A stretch of DNA of 64,000 bases from Actinomadura chibensis NBRC 106107 (GCF_001552135.1 NZ_BCQP01000062.1:1-64000); one strand, 5' to 3'. Numbered from the stretch's first letter, positions 8,449 through 16,703 are shown. The notes: a model not told the origin generated them from the sequence alone. Numbers and translations: made by a program.

Positions 8449-9729
8449 ATGTCCACTTCCACAATCACCACCGAACGCCCGCCCTCGGGCCGTTCCGCCA
8501 CGAACCACAAGACCCAGGCGCCGCACGGCGTGGCCGCGCAGAACGGCGCGCAGAACTCCGCGAAGAGCGCCGCGCAGAGCGCCCGCAAGAACGGCAACGA
8601 CAGGCGTCCGGCCGCCGCCGAGGCTCCGGTCGTCCCCTTCCACGGCATCCTCGACGTCCAGGACAAGCACGCGTTCGTCCGCACGTCCGGCTACCACCCC
8701 GGCCCGGACGACGTGCACGTCGCCCTCGCCCAGGTGAAGACGAACGGCCTGCGTCCCGGCGACGCCGTCGCGGGGTTCGCGCGGCCGCCGAGGTCCGGAC
8801 GGGAGAAGTTCGCCTCGCTCGCCAGCGTCGAGACCGTGAACGGGGTCCCGCCGGAGGAGGCGGGCGGCCGTCCCGAGTTCGCGAAGCTGACGCCCCTCTT
8901 CCCGGACGAGCGGCTGCGGCTCGACACCGGCCCGCTCGCGACCCGCGTCATCGACCTCGTCGCGCCGGTCGGCAAGGGGCAGCGCGGGCTCATCGTGTCG
9001 CCGCCGAAGGTCGGCAAGACGATGGTGCTGCAGGCCCTCGCGAACGCGATCGCGCAGAACAACCCCGAAGTGCACCTCATGGTCGTGCTCGTCGACGAGC
9101 GTCCCGAGGAGGTCACCGACCTCCAGCGGTCGGTCCGCGGCGAGGTGATCCACTCGACGTTCGACCGTCCGGCGCAGGACCACACGGCCCTCGCCGAGCT
9201 CGCCGTGGAGCGGGCCAAGCGGCTCGTGGAGCAGGGCCACGACGTGGTCATGCTGCTCGACTCGATCACCCGGCTCGGCCGCGCCTACAACCTCGCCGCG
9301 CCGTCCAGCAGCCGCATCCTCGCGGGCGGCGTCGCGACGACCGCGATCTACCCGCCGAAGAAGTTCTTCGGCGCCGCCCGCAACATCGAGAACGGCGGCT
9401 CGCTGACCATCCTCGCCACCGCCCTCGTCGAGACCGGGTCCCGCATGGACGACGTCTTCTTCGAGGAGTACAAGGGCACCGGCAACATGGAGCTGAAGCT
9501 CGACCGGGGCCTCGCCGACCGCCGCGTCTTCCCCGCCGTCGACATCGAGGCGTCCGGCACCCGCCGCGACGAGCTGCTCATGTCGCCCGAGGAGCTCGCC
9601 CTCTCCTGGCGCCTCCGCCGTGCTCTCCAGGGACTGGAGAAGCAGCAGGCCGTCGAGCAGCTCCTGGAGAAGATGAAGGGCACCTCGTCGAACGCGGAGT
9701 TCCTCCTCCGCCTCCAGCAGTCGACCTGA
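8449..9729 (+). CDS. rho: Transcription termination factor Rho, short paralogue
   Basis: A 426-residue hexameric RNA helicase/translocase homologue. Residues 1-60 are low-complexity and Ala/Asn-rich. Residues 62-130 are the OB-fold primary RNA site, but the RNP1 stretch usually containing GFGF reads DKHAFVRT. The ATPase core is intact: Walker A PPKVGKT (Lys190), DERPEEVTDLQR, Walker B VVMLLDSITR (Asp271), the Q-loop region KKFFGAARN and EYKGTGNMEL. The N-terminal Rho_N helical domain and the long insert of typical actinobacterial Rho are missing. This suggests a second, accessory Rho rather than the housekeeping enzyme. The gene is preceded by a long leader and followed closely by a convergent kinase gene. 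Confidence 0.88.
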   Translation: MSTSTITTERPPSGRSATNHKTQAPHGVAAQNGAQNSAKSAAQSARKNGNDRRPAAAEAPVVPFHGILDVQDKHAFVRTSGYHPGPDDVHVALAQVKTNGLRPGDAVAGFARPPRSGREKFASLASVETVNGVPPEEAGGRPEFAKLTPLFPDERLRLDTGPLATRVIDLVAPVGKGQRGLIVSPPKVGKTMVLQALANAIAQNNPEVHLMVVLVDERPEEVTDLQRSVRGEVIHSTFDRPAQDHTALAELAVERAKRLVEQGHDVVMLLDSITRLGRAYNLAAPSSSRILAGGVATTAIYPPKKFFGAARNIENGGSLTILATALVETGSRMDDVFFEEYKGTGNMELKLDRGLADRRVFPAVDIEASGTRRDELLMSPEELALSWRLRRALQGLEKQQAVEQLLEKMKGTSSNAEFLLRLQQST

Positions 9730-9747
9730 TCCCGCCTCCCCTGGCGG

Positions 9748-11370
9748 TCACGGCCTGTCGGGGTCGAACGACCTGAGGATTCCGTCGTAGAGACGCTGGC
9801 CGGGCGTCCAGCGCCGATCGGGCGCGGAGAAGCAGAACTCATACCCCGCCGCCCGGCCGCACAGCACGTGCCGCGTGTCGTCCCCGTGGCGGCGCTCCCC
9901 GCCGCCGCGCCAGGTGAACTCCCATTCCGCGCCGCCCGCGACGACGTCCGGGACGGCTTCGAGCCGCAGCCTGCGGTACCCCGGGAAGCGGTGCTCGGCC
10001 GCCGCCTTCCGCTCCGCCGCCCGCAGGCCGGTCAGCGGGTCGCCGGACGCGGGGGAGATGCGCAGGGCGCGTCCCGTCCCGGCGTCCTTCCACACGACGG
10101 CGGACCCGTGCCGCTCCGCCCGCCATCCCGCCGGGACCCGCACCGTGTACGCGCCCGCCTCCCGGAACCGGGCGGTCTTCGCCGTGTCGCCCGCCGCCGG
10201 GCGCAGCGCCACCGCGTCGCTCTTGCCGATGGACGTCCAGCGCGCCGCCCACGTCCCGGCGCCCGCCGCGAGCGCGGCGAGGACGGCGACGCCCGCCACC
10301 GCGCCGGGCCGCAGGCTCCGCGGACGCCACCTCGTCCGGGCCCGCCGCGAGCCGCACGGCGCGGGCCGGGCGCCGGACGGACGTCCGCCGCGCAGCGTCC
10401 ACGGCACGCGCGGGCCCCGGAGCACGCGCGAGCGCGCCGCGTCCCGCGACACCCACGAGCCGCGCCGCGCCCACGGCAGCCGGCGCGGCAGCGCGCGGCG
10501 CCGCGCGGGCGGGACGGCCAGCGTGATGCCCGGCTCCGGAAGGCCGCCGACGATGTCGCGCAGGAGGTCGGCGGTGGCCTCGGCGGTCAGCCGGTCCTCG
10601 GGCCGCTGCCGCAGCAGCCCCTCGATGACGGGCGTCAGCGGCCCCGCCCGCACGGGACGCGCGTAGTCGCCCATCAGCACAGCAACCATCGAAGCGAGGG
10701 CGTGGCAGCGCAGGAACGGCGAGAACCCTTCGACCGCCGTGTAGAGGGTCGCGCCCAACGACCACAGGTCGGACGCCTCCTGCCCCGGCATCCCGTTCAC
10801 GCGCTCTGGCGAGAGGTAGGCGGGCGAGCCTTCGATGCCCGCCGGCATGGTGTCGACGGTCTCGCGTCCACCGGACGCGTGGACGGCGAGCCCGAAGTCG
10901 GTGAGCAGCACCCGCCCGTCGTCGCACACGAGGACGTTGCTCGGCTTGACGTCCCGGTGCACGATCCCGGCGGCGTGCGACGCGCGCAGCACCGACAGGA
11001 CGGCCGCGCCGATCTCGGCCGTCCGGCGCGGGCCGAGCGGACCGTCCTCGGTGACGAGCCGGTTCAGCGAGCACGACTCCAGGAACTCCATGACGATGAA
11101 CGGGCGTCCGTCCTCGATGAGGAGGTCGTGGACGGCGACCACGCCCGGATGCTTCAGCGCGGCGGTCGCGCGCGCCTCCGACAGCAGCCGCCTGCACATC
11201 GCCTTGCGCTCGCCGTCGGTGATGCGCTTCGGGAGGTGGACCTCCTTGACGGCGACGTCCCGGTCGAGCGTCTCGTCGTAGGCGCGCCAGACGGTCCCCA
11301 TGCCGCCCCGGCCGACGACGGAGAGAAGGCGATAGCGGCGCGCGAGCGGTACCGGCCGATCCCCGTCCAT
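9748..11370 (-). CDS. Transmembrane serine/threonine protein kinase
   Basis: A 540-residue Hanks-type kinase. The N-terminal catalytic domain (about 10-280) shows the glycine loop VGRGGMGTVW, catalytic Lys42 in VAVKEV, HRDVKPSN with catalytic Asp140, DFG at 158-160 and the activation region GSPAYLSPERV. A basic Pro/Arg-rich linker precedes one membrane span (about 356-377), leaving roughly 160 residues outside the cell. That part is not a PASTA repeat and resembles no sensor I can name. The ATG at 11370 starts at the domain; an ATG at 11424 is an alternative, and neither has a strong ribosome site. It lies downstream of the acyl-CoA synthetase on the same strand. Confidence 0.88.
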   Translation of the reverse strand: MDGDRPVPLARRYRLLSVVGRGGMGTVWRAYDETLDRDVAVKEVHLPKRITDGERKAMCRRLLSEARATAALKHPGVVAVHDLLIEDGRPFIVMEFLESCSLNRLVTEDGPLGPRRTAEIGAAVLSVLRASHAAGIVHRDVKPSNVLVCDDGRVLLTDFGLAVHASGGRETVDTMPAGIEGSPAYLSPERVNGMPGQEASDLWSLGATLYTAVEGFSPFLRCHALASMVAVLMGDYARPVRAGPLTPVIEGLLRQRPEDRLTAEATADLLRDIVGGLPEPGITLAVPPARRRALPRRLPWARRGSWVSRDAARSRVLRGPRVPWTLRGGRPSGARPAPCGSRRARTRWRPRSLRPGAVAGVAVLAALAAGAGTWAARWTSIGKSDAVALRPAAGDTAKTARFREAGAYTVRVPAGWRAERHGSAVVWKDAGTGRALRISPASGDPLTGLRAAERKAAAEHRFPGYRRLRLEAVPDVVAGGAEWEFTWRGGGERRHGDDTRHVLCGRAAGYEFCFSAPDRRWTPGQRLYDGILRSFDPDRP

Positions 11371-11497
11371 GCCGAAGTCAATCGCCCGGACGCGGTCAGC
11401 GCACGCCCCCACCGCATCAATCATTTCTTGACCGGTGCGGCCGGGGAAAAAGTGGCGGGACGTGGTATAAGCCCCGTCTGGGGGAGATGCGGCCGTT

Positions 11498-13069
11498 TTA
11501 TAGGACGCTTCGGGCCCACTTGTAGTCGGACTTCCCAACGGCGGTCCGGCGGACCTCGTCCACCACCGTGAGCTGGCGCGGCAGCTTGTATCCGGCGAGG
11601 CGGCCGCGGCAGAACTCGGTCAGCGCGTCCAGGGTGACGGTCGCGCCGGGACGCGGCGCGACGACCGCCGCCACGCGCTGCCCGAACCGCTCGTCCTGGA
11701 CGCCTACGACGACCGCGTCGTCCACGTCCGGATGGTCCTTCAACGCGACCTCGACCTCCTCCGGGTACACCTTCTCCCCGCCCGTGTTGATGACGAGGGA
11801 GCCCCGGCCCAGGAGGACGATCGTCCCGTCCTCCTCCAGGCTGGCGAAGTCGCCTGGGACCGACCAGCGGGTGCCGTCCGGTGCGGTGAAGAACGTCGAC
11901 GCGGTCTTGTCGGGGTCGTTGTAGTAGCCGAGCGGGATGTGTCCCTTGCGGGCGAGCCGTCCGATCTGGCCGGGGGCGACGGGGTTGAGGTCGTCGTCCA
12001 GGACGGCGACGTCCGGGCTCATGTTGAACCGGGCCGTCCCCTCCTTGCCGCCCACGGACGGCCCGCACGCGCCCGTCTCGGAAGCACCGTAGTTGTCGAG
12101 GAACACCACATTCGGGAGCCGCTCGCTCAGGGCCCGCTTCGCTCCGTCCGTCAGCGGCGCGCCCCCGGACGCGATCCCCATCAGCGACGACGTGTCGTAC
12201 TCGGCCGAGGCCAGCGCCCGCGCGACGGGCCACGCCATCGCGTCCCCGACCAGCATCAGCACGTTCGCCTTCTCCTCGGCGACGATCCTGAGCGCCTTCC
12301 CCGCGTCGAACGCGTGGTCGGTGTACAGGACGACCTTCGCCCCGGAGAACAGCCCCATGAACGCGACCCACTGCCCGGCGCCGTGCATGACGGGCGCGCA
12401 GTCGAGCACGGCCATCGCGGGCTGCTCGGCGTTGGCGGCGATCTCCTCCGGGCTCCCGAGCGGGTCGCCGAGGGCGTTCCCGCCGCCGAGGGCGCCGAAG
12501 AAGATGTCCTCGACGCGCCATTCGACGCCCTTGGGATAGCCGGTCGTCCCGCCCGTGTACATGATGTAGCGGTCGTCGTTGGAGCGTTCCGGGAAGTCGT
12601 CGCCGGGGTCGGCGTCCGCGAGCGCCTTCTCGTACTCGACCGCGTCCGGGATCTCTTGGTCGGACCCGTCCTCCAGCACGACCACATGCCGCAGCTTCGC
12701 CAAATCGCCCCGGATTTCCTGCGCCTTCGCCAAGAGCGAACGCTCCCCGATCAGCGCGACGGAGTCGGAGTCGGCCAGGACGTGCCGTAGCTCCGCCGCC
12801 ACATATCGGTAGTTCACCGGAATCGGCACGGCCCGGATCTTGAACGCCCCGAGCATCGCCTCGACCCACTCGGCCCGGTTGTAGGCGAGTATCGCGACAT
12901 GCTCGCCGGGCCGCACCCCGGCCGCCGCGAGATGGTGCCCGACCCGGCTCGCACGCTCGCTGAGCTGCCGATACGTCCGGCGGACGTCCCCCGCGACGAG
13001 CGCGGGCCGGTCCGGCCCCGCCGCGGCGAGGAGTTCCAGCAGGTCGGCCGGGTTGTAGCTACGAGCCAT
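11498..13069 (-). CDS. Acyl-CoA synthetase (FadD-like, ANL superfamily)
   Basis: A 523-residue adenylate-forming enzyme expected to convert a carboxylic acid to its CoA thioester through an acyl-AMP. Motifs are complete: the P-loop YTGGTTGYPKG, GASETG, the hinge region before GRGSLVINTGGEKVYPEEVE, and the C-terminal catalytic Lys in VGKSDYKW. The terminal motifs place it near the FadD/acyl-CoA synthetase group of actinobacteria rather than with fatty acyl-AMP ligases. I chose the ATG at 13069 because a gagg site precedes it; upstream codons to 13156 lack one. Substrate chain length cannot be read. It may form a two-gene unit with the kinase. Confidence 0.88.
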   Translation of the reverse strand: MARSYNPADLLELLAAAGPDRPALVAGDVRRTYRQLSERASRVGHHLAAAGVRPGEHVAILAYNRAEWVEAMLGAFKIRAVPIPVNYRYVAAELRHVLADSDSVALIGERSLLAKAQEIRGDLAKLRHVVVLEDGSDQEIPDAVEYEKALADADPGDDFPERSNDDRYIMYTGGTTGYPKGVEWRVEDIFFGALGGGNALGDPLGSPEEIAANAEQPAMAVLDCAPVMHGAGQWVAFMGLFSGAKVVLYTDHAFDAGKALRIVAEEKANVLMLVGDAMAWPVARALASAEYDTSSLMGIASGGAPLTDGAKRALSERLPNVVFLDNYGASETGACGPSVGGKEGTARFNMSPDVAVLDDDLNPVAPGQIGRLARKGHIPLGYYNDPDKTASTFFTAPDGTRWSVPGDFASLEEDGTIVLLGRGSLVINTGGEKVYPEEVEVALKDHPDVDDAVVVGVQDERFGQRVAAVVAPRPGATVTLDALTEFCRGRLAGYKLPRQLTVVDEVRRTAVGKSDYKWARSVL

Positions 13070-13283
13070 GCCACGTCCTCGCGTCTCGGGGGTGGGACTG
13101 CCCCGATCCTCGCCCCGCGCGGACGGCGACTCAATCCTTGTTGGCATTCCGTCCAATGAGATCGGTCACACCGGTATCGAAACGAGATGCGCCTCATCCG
13201 GCCACGCGCCCGGTTCTTACACGGCTCTTATCCGGGTACCGGCATGCTTGGCCGTAACGATTCAGTATCAGACGGGGGTAGTG

Positions 13284-13838
13284 GTGAGCGCAGGCGCTAT
13301 GGCGTGGACCCCGCCGACGTGGGAGGAGATCGTCAGCCAACACTCGACCAGGGTGTTCCGGCTGGCGTACCGGCTGACCGGCAACCGGCACGACGCCGAG
13401 GACCTGACCCAGGACGTCTTCATCAGGGTCTTCCGATCCCTGTCGTCCTACAGCCCCGGCACGTTCGAAGGCTGGCTCCACCGCATCACCACCAACCTCT
13501 TCCTCGACCGGGCCAGGCGCAAGCAGCGCATCCGCTTCGACGCCCTCGGCGACGACGCCGCCGAGCGCCTCCAAGGCCGCGAGCCGACCCCGGCCCAGGC
13601 CTACGACGACCGCCACCTCGACGCCGACATCCAGCGCGCCCTGGACGACCTCGCCCCCGAATACCGCGCGGCCGTCGTCCTCTGCGACATCGAGGGCCTC
13701 TCCTACGAGGAGATCGCCGCCACCCTCAACGTCAAGCTCGGCACCGTCCGCTCCCGCATCCACCGAGGCCGAGCCCAACTCCGCGACGCCCTGGAACACC
13801 GCCGCCCCACCGAAGTCCCCGCCTGCACCGACCACTGA
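13284..13838 (+). CDS. sigE: ECF RNA polymerase sigma factor, SigE-like
   Basis: A 184-residue ECF sigma factor. Region 2 contains RVFRLAYRLTGNRHDAEDLTQ and FIRVFRSLSSYSPGTFEGWL. Region 4 contains VLCDIEGLSYEEIAATLNVK and GTVRSRIHRGR. These match mycobacterial SigE nearly word for word. The GTG at 13284 has ggggg at good spacing; an ATG at 13299 is the next option. SigE normally answers envelope stress and is held by a zinc anti-sigma factor encoded just downstream. Here the next gene is a convergent nucleotidyltransferase and no anti-sigma or HtrA gene is visible, so this is either a relocated copy or controlled from elsewhere. Confidence 0.88.
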   Translation: MSAGAMAWTPPTWEEIVSQHSTRVFRLAYRLTGNRHDAEDLTQDVFIRVFRSLSSYSPGTFEGWLHRITTNLFLDRARRKQRIRFDALGDDAAERLQGREPTPAQAYDDRHLDADIQRALDDLAPEYRAAVVLCDIEGLSYEEIAATLNVKLGTVRSRIHRGRAQLRDALEHRRPTEVPACTDH

Positions 13839-13870
13839 CCACACCCACCGCCAGCGCACGCACAATCACA

Positions 13871-14332
13871 TCAGTCGTCCTCGAACAGGTCTTCCAAGAT
13901 CAGCCGCGCTCGGTCAGGTACCGGCTCTTCTGGGAAGACGTCGGCACACAAGGACAAAACGTCCTTTGCAGAATCGAGGCGAAGGTGCTCGGGCGAGGCC
14001 GCTGAGACCCGCAGTCCCGGGTGGTCGAAGACGCGCGTGGCGGCGGGATCCCCGCCCGGGGCAACGTAGACGCTCGCCTGTTCGTTGAGCCACCACTGCG
14101 GCAGGCCGAGTTCTCGGGCGACCGCGCGGACTTCTTCCAGCACGATGCCGTGCGGCTCGAAGACCGCATCGATGTCGCGGGTGGAGCGGCGGGCGTCGTA
14201 GGCCAGCGCCATGGCCGCGCCGCCGACGACATAGATGTCGGCGACCACGCCCCGACTGGCCAGGCGATCGCCGAGTTTACGGAGGACTTCCTCAATGGCG
14301 GCGCGGTCGAGGAGCGGTTCGGAGCCGCTCAC
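13871..14332 (-). CDS. Nucleotidyltransferase-fold protein (DUF6036-like)
   Basis: A 153-residue protein with the signature of minimal nucleotidyltransferases: YVVGGAAMALAY followed by RRSTRDIDAVF, where the two aspartates would bind metal. Related proteins (AbiEii, DUF6036) act as toxins or as partners in two-gene modules in many bacteria. Its start overlaps the stop of the upstream gene by four bases (ATGA), so the pair is translationally coupled. The toxin-like role is inferred from fold and gene order only. It converges on the sigma factor gene. Confidence 0.75.
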   Translation of the reverse strand: MSGSEPLLDRAAIEEVLRKLGDRLASRGVVADIYVVGGAAMALAYDARRSTRDIDAVFEPHGIVLEEVRAVARELGLPQWWLNEQASVYVAPGGDPAATRVFDHPGLRVSAASPEHLRLDSAKDVLSLCADVFPEEPVPDRARLILEDLFEDD

Positions 14333-14721
14333 GCGACCTCCAGTTCCTGCGGTGCGATGAACACACCACGCCGACGGAACGCGGCTGGAGCGTGCACGAT
14401 GGCGTCAACCCTTGCGGCACGGGTGTTGAAGGGGAACCAGAACCGGTACAGATGCCGGGACTCGGTCCAGGACGCGGCACCCCGCCCGTCCCGGGCCGCC
14501 AGATGTTCGGCAAGGGCCGCCAGAAACACGTCCCAGTGTTGATCGCCGGTCGTCGCGGGCTCTTCCGCGAGAAGTCTCAGACGTTCGATCGGCGGCTCGT
14601 GCCTGAACTCTTCGAGGAACTCGGCGATCAGCCGCCACCGCGTCTCGTCATCTCGGCTACCGGCCAGATGAACAGCCAGGTCGACCAAGGTCATCGGCTG
14701 GTATCCCTGGTCAATCCGCAT
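14329..14721 (-). CDS. Partner protein of the nucleotidyltransferase, unknown family
   Basis: A 130-residue, mainly helical protein that I do not recognise. It begins MRIDQGYQPMTLVDLAVHLA after a strong ggaggt site at 14721. The middle is rich in Leu, Glu and Arg, and the C-terminal half contains RFWFPFNTRAARVDAI. Its stop overlaps the start of the nucleotidyltransferase by four bases. Such tight coupling upstream of a possible toxin is what an antitoxin or specificity partner would show, but no DNA-binding motif is visible. Confidence 0.65.
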   Translation of the reverse strand: MRIDQGYQPMTLVDLAVHLAGSRDDETRWRLIAEFLEEFRHEPPIERLRLLAEEPATTGDQHWDVFLAALAEHLAARDGRGAASWTESRHLYRFWFPFNTRAARVDAIVHAPAAFRRRGVFIAPQELEVA

Positions 14722-14780
14722 GATCTGCACCTCCACCCCGAGTGTACGGCCGGGCCGCGCCACTGGCCGGTGATGCGGCT

Positions 14781-14811
14781 GGAAGGCTCTCCCCAGGTCG
14801 GACAGCCTTCC
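14781..14811 (-). terminator. Hairpin terminator after the DUF397 remnant
   Basis: GGAAGGCT (14781-14788) and AGCCTTCC (14804-14811) form an eight-base stem. A near-identical hairpin follows the intact DUF397 gene at 15528-15560, so the terminator was duplicated together with the gene end. Confidence 0.6.
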
Positions 14812-14887
14812 AGGTTCACAAAACGACGGTTACGCCAGGTCGTACCGTCCCGTCAGGGCATCAGTGTGGAAGGCGCGCCAGGACGCG
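14796..14887 (-). repeat. Direct repeat copy A (DUF397 3' end)
   Basis: This 92 bp block matches 15545-15637 with one single-base insertion and about ten substitutions, in the same orientation. It covers the end of a DUF397 reading frame and part of the terminator. The PPOX gene lies between the two copies. Confidence 0.85.
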
Positions 14888-14901
14888 GGGTTGATGGAGC
14901 T
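14830..14901 (-). pseudogene. DUF397 remnant (C-terminal part only)
   Basis: Read on the minus strand, this frame gives SINPASWRAFHTDALTGRYDLA-type sequence before a TAA stop. It parallels the SWRAFHAEILAGRYDLA end of the intact DUF397 protein at 15580. No WRKS or CVEV segment, start codon or ribosome site is present upstream, so only the tail survives. It is best explained as a leftover of a local duplication into which, or beside which, the PPOX gene was placed. Confidence 0.7.
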
Positions 14902-14943
14902 CGCGGCTGGGTTGCTCCGCGAAGTGCGTGGTAGGCGCGTGCG

Positions 14944-15435
14944 TCAGGTGCGGCGGAACGTCCGCAGCGCTTGGCCGGGCCGCCAGAGCTCCATGACCAT
15001 GGTCGTTCCTTCGATCCGGGTGAGGACGACCTCATCGATGTCGGCGACGAAGAAGTGGGACTCGCTGAAGGAGTCGGGGGCCAGTCCTCGCGCGGTGAGC
15101 ATCGCGGCACGCCGCTCCGGGTCGCTGACCTCCACCGCGCGGCCGCTGACCTTGGCGTCGCCCGGCGCCGTGGCGGGATCTTCGGCGCTCAGGATGACCG
15201 GCGGCCCGTGCAGCGCGAAGCGCGGGTCGCGCTGCAAGTCTCGGGCCTTCAGCGCGCCGGGCATCGACCCGAACCAGAGGTCGTCCCCGACGAAGTACGC
15301 CTCGATGCCGCTGACTCGCGGCGAACCGTCCTTCCGCAGCGTCGCCAAGGTCTTGTGCTTGTGCGCCTCGAACGCGCCCCGGACCCGGGCAGCGAACTCC
15401 GGCGCCGAAGCGGCGACCTCACGCCAACCGGCCAA
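14944..15435 (-). CDS. Pyridoxamine 5'-phosphate oxidase family (PPOX) protein
   Basis: A 163-residue split-barrel flavoprotein-like protein. The segment HKTLATLRKDGSPRVSGIEA is the usual first strand pair; LWFGSMPGALKARDLQRDPR and the later VSGRAVEVSD match the family's cofactor-binding face. Such proteins bind FMN, F420 or haem and often reduce or sequester them; the specific role is unknown. I chose the TTG at 15435 because gaggaggg lies five bases before it; an ATG at 15498 lacks such a site and adds an unstructured extension. It sits between two copies of a DUF397 tail, which suggests rearrangement. Confidence 0.78.
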   Translation of the reverse strand: MAGWREVAASAPEFAARVRGAFEAHKHKTLATLRKDGSPRVSGIEAYFVGDDLWFGSMPGALKARDLQRDPRFALHGPPVILSAEDPATAPGDAKVSGRAVEVSDPERRAAMLTARGLAPDSFSESHFFVADIDEVVLTRIEGTTMVMELWRPGQALRTFRRT

Positions 15436-15527
15436 CGAACCCTCCTCAGCATCGGATGTGTCACTGAACACACCGAGCCTGCCACCAGGCTCCGACAATC
15501 CGACCCTCGTCCGGCCCGCCGGTGACA

Positions 15528-15560
15528 GGAAGGCTGCCCACCGGGGTCGGACAGCCTTCC
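15528..15560 (-). terminator. Hairpin terminator after the DUF397 gene
   Basis: GGAAGGCT (15528-15535) pairs with AGCCTTCC (15553-15560), closing a 17-base loop. It is placed correctly to end the XRE-DUF397 transcript. Confidence 0.6.
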
Positions 15561-15637
15561 AGGATTCACGAAACGACGCTTACGCCAGGTCGTACCGTCC
15601 CGCCAGGATCTCGGCGTGGAAGGCGCGCCAGGACGCG
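15545..15637 (-). repeat. Direct repeat copy B (DUF397 3' end)
   Basis: This is the parental-looking copy of the 92-93 bp repeat. It includes the last 19 codons of the intact DUF397 gene and its downstream hairpin. Confidence 0.85.
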
Positions 15638-15837
15638 ACGCTGAACGCCAGCCGCGGACCTTCCGGGTCCTTACTGTCCCGGACGGCCGTCCCACAGCAG
15701 TCGCACGCCCCGACCTCGACGCATCCCCCGTTGTTCATACTGTGAGCACTCTTCCGCCACGCCCCCACCTCGACGCATGCTTCACCACCATTGCCGCTAC
15801 GGCGGCTCTTGCGCCAAACCACGTTCGACAAATTCAT
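15580..15837 (-). CDS. DUF397 domain protein with duplicated N-terminal motif
   Basis: An 85-residue member of the DUF397 family, small actinobacterial proteins usually encoded next to XRE-DUF5753 regulators and often acting with them in development or antibiotic control. The usual start WRKS...CVEVG occurs twice in tandem (VVWRKSRRSGNGGEACVEVG, then AWRKSAHSMNNGGCVEVG). This makes the protein about 20 residues longer than normal. A Cys-rich CDCC follows, then the family's SWRAFHAEILAG tail. The start lies eight bases after the regulator's stop, so they form one operon. Confidence 0.88.
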   Translation of the reverse strand: MNLSNVVWRKSRRSGNGGEACVEVGAWRKSAHSMNNGGCVEVGACDCCGTAVRDSKDPEGPRLAFSVASWRAFHAEILAGRYDLA

Positions 15838-15845
15838 ATCAACAC

Positions 15846-16703
15846 CTACATCTCGATCAATATCTGATCGATCAGCTTCCGGGCATCGTCCGGGCCAGCG
15901 GCTCTCGCGCGAAGCTGGTCGAAGATCTTTTCGTAGACGCGAACCTCATCCGGTTGCTCCAGAAAGACACCTCCCGTCCTGTACTCAATGTACGCAATGT
16001 CCGGGTCGGCGGGGTGGGCGAAGCCGAGGAGATAGAAGCCCGTCTGCATCCCAGGATGTGCACCGGCCGTAAAGGGCAGCACCTGGAGCGTCAGACAGTT
16101 TCGGCGGGACAGGTCGCGCAGATGTTCAAGCTGACCTCGCATCACGTCTGGCCCTCCCACTTGGAGGCGAAGGGCTCCTTCGTGGACGATCGCCCAGACT
16201 TGGCGCGGATTGTCACCGCACAGCAGGTTCTCCTGTCGCCGTATGCGGACGGAGATCCGGCGCTCAAGTTCGACCTCGTCCGGCACATCCAGGTCGGCCA
16301 ACACCAGAGCCCGCATGTACTCCGGGGTCTGGAGAAGGCCAGTGATCAACTCAGGCTGGTAGGAGCGCAGCTCGGCGGCCTCCTCTTCAAGGCCCACGAA
16401 GACATCAAATCCTTTGGGCAGGACATCGCCGTACTTGTGCCACCAGCCGCGTTGGCGGCTCTGCCTCGCGAGCGTGACCAAGGCGTCGGTCTGATCGTCA
16501 TCAAGCCCATAGAACTTGCATAGGGCCATGATGTCCGCGGGCTTGGGGGCGTGGGTGGCGGCCTCGATCCTGCTCAGAGTGGCCGGGGCGATCCCCGCGT
16601 ACGCGGCGGCGTCCTCGCGGGACCTCTGGGTCGTGCGGCGGAGTTGGCGCATCTCCCTGGCCAGACGTCGACGGCGAACTGTCGGGCTTGTCCGGGTCGT
16701 CAT
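15846..16703 (-). CDS. XRE-family regulator with DUF5753 (WhiJ-like)
   Basis: A 285-residue cytoplasmic regulator. The N-terminal helix-turn-helix (about 15-75) includes REDAAAYAGIAPATLSRIEA. The remaining two-thirds is DUF5753, seen in WhiJ-type proteins of streptomycetes, with the characteristic YQPELITGLLQTPEYMRAL. The ATG at 16703 follows ggtaggaga. Together with the DUF397 gene downstream and the ATP-binding protein encoded divergently, it forms the usual three-gene developmental module. In studied cases the DNA-binding protein represses until its DUF397 partner relieves it. The signal here is unknown. Confidence 0.9.
   Translation of the reverse strand: MTTRTSPTVRRRRLAREMRQLRRTTQRSREDAAAYAGIAPATLSRIEAATHAPKPADIMALCKFYGLDDDQTDALVTLARQSRQRGWWHKYGDVLPKGFDVFVGLEEEAAELRSYQPELITGLLQTPEYMRALVLADLDVPDEVELERRISVRIRRQENLLCGDNPRQVWAIVHEGALRLQVGGPDVMRGQLEHLRDLSRRNCLTLQVLPFTAGAHPGMQTGFYLLGFAHPADPDIAYIEYRTGGVFLEQPDEVRVYEKIFDQLRARAAGPDDARKLIDQILIEM

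Noticed and set aside
8449..9729. The Rho paralogue considered as an F1-type ATPase subunit
   Set aside because: The Q-loop, R-loop and the KGTGNMEL segment are specific to Rho.
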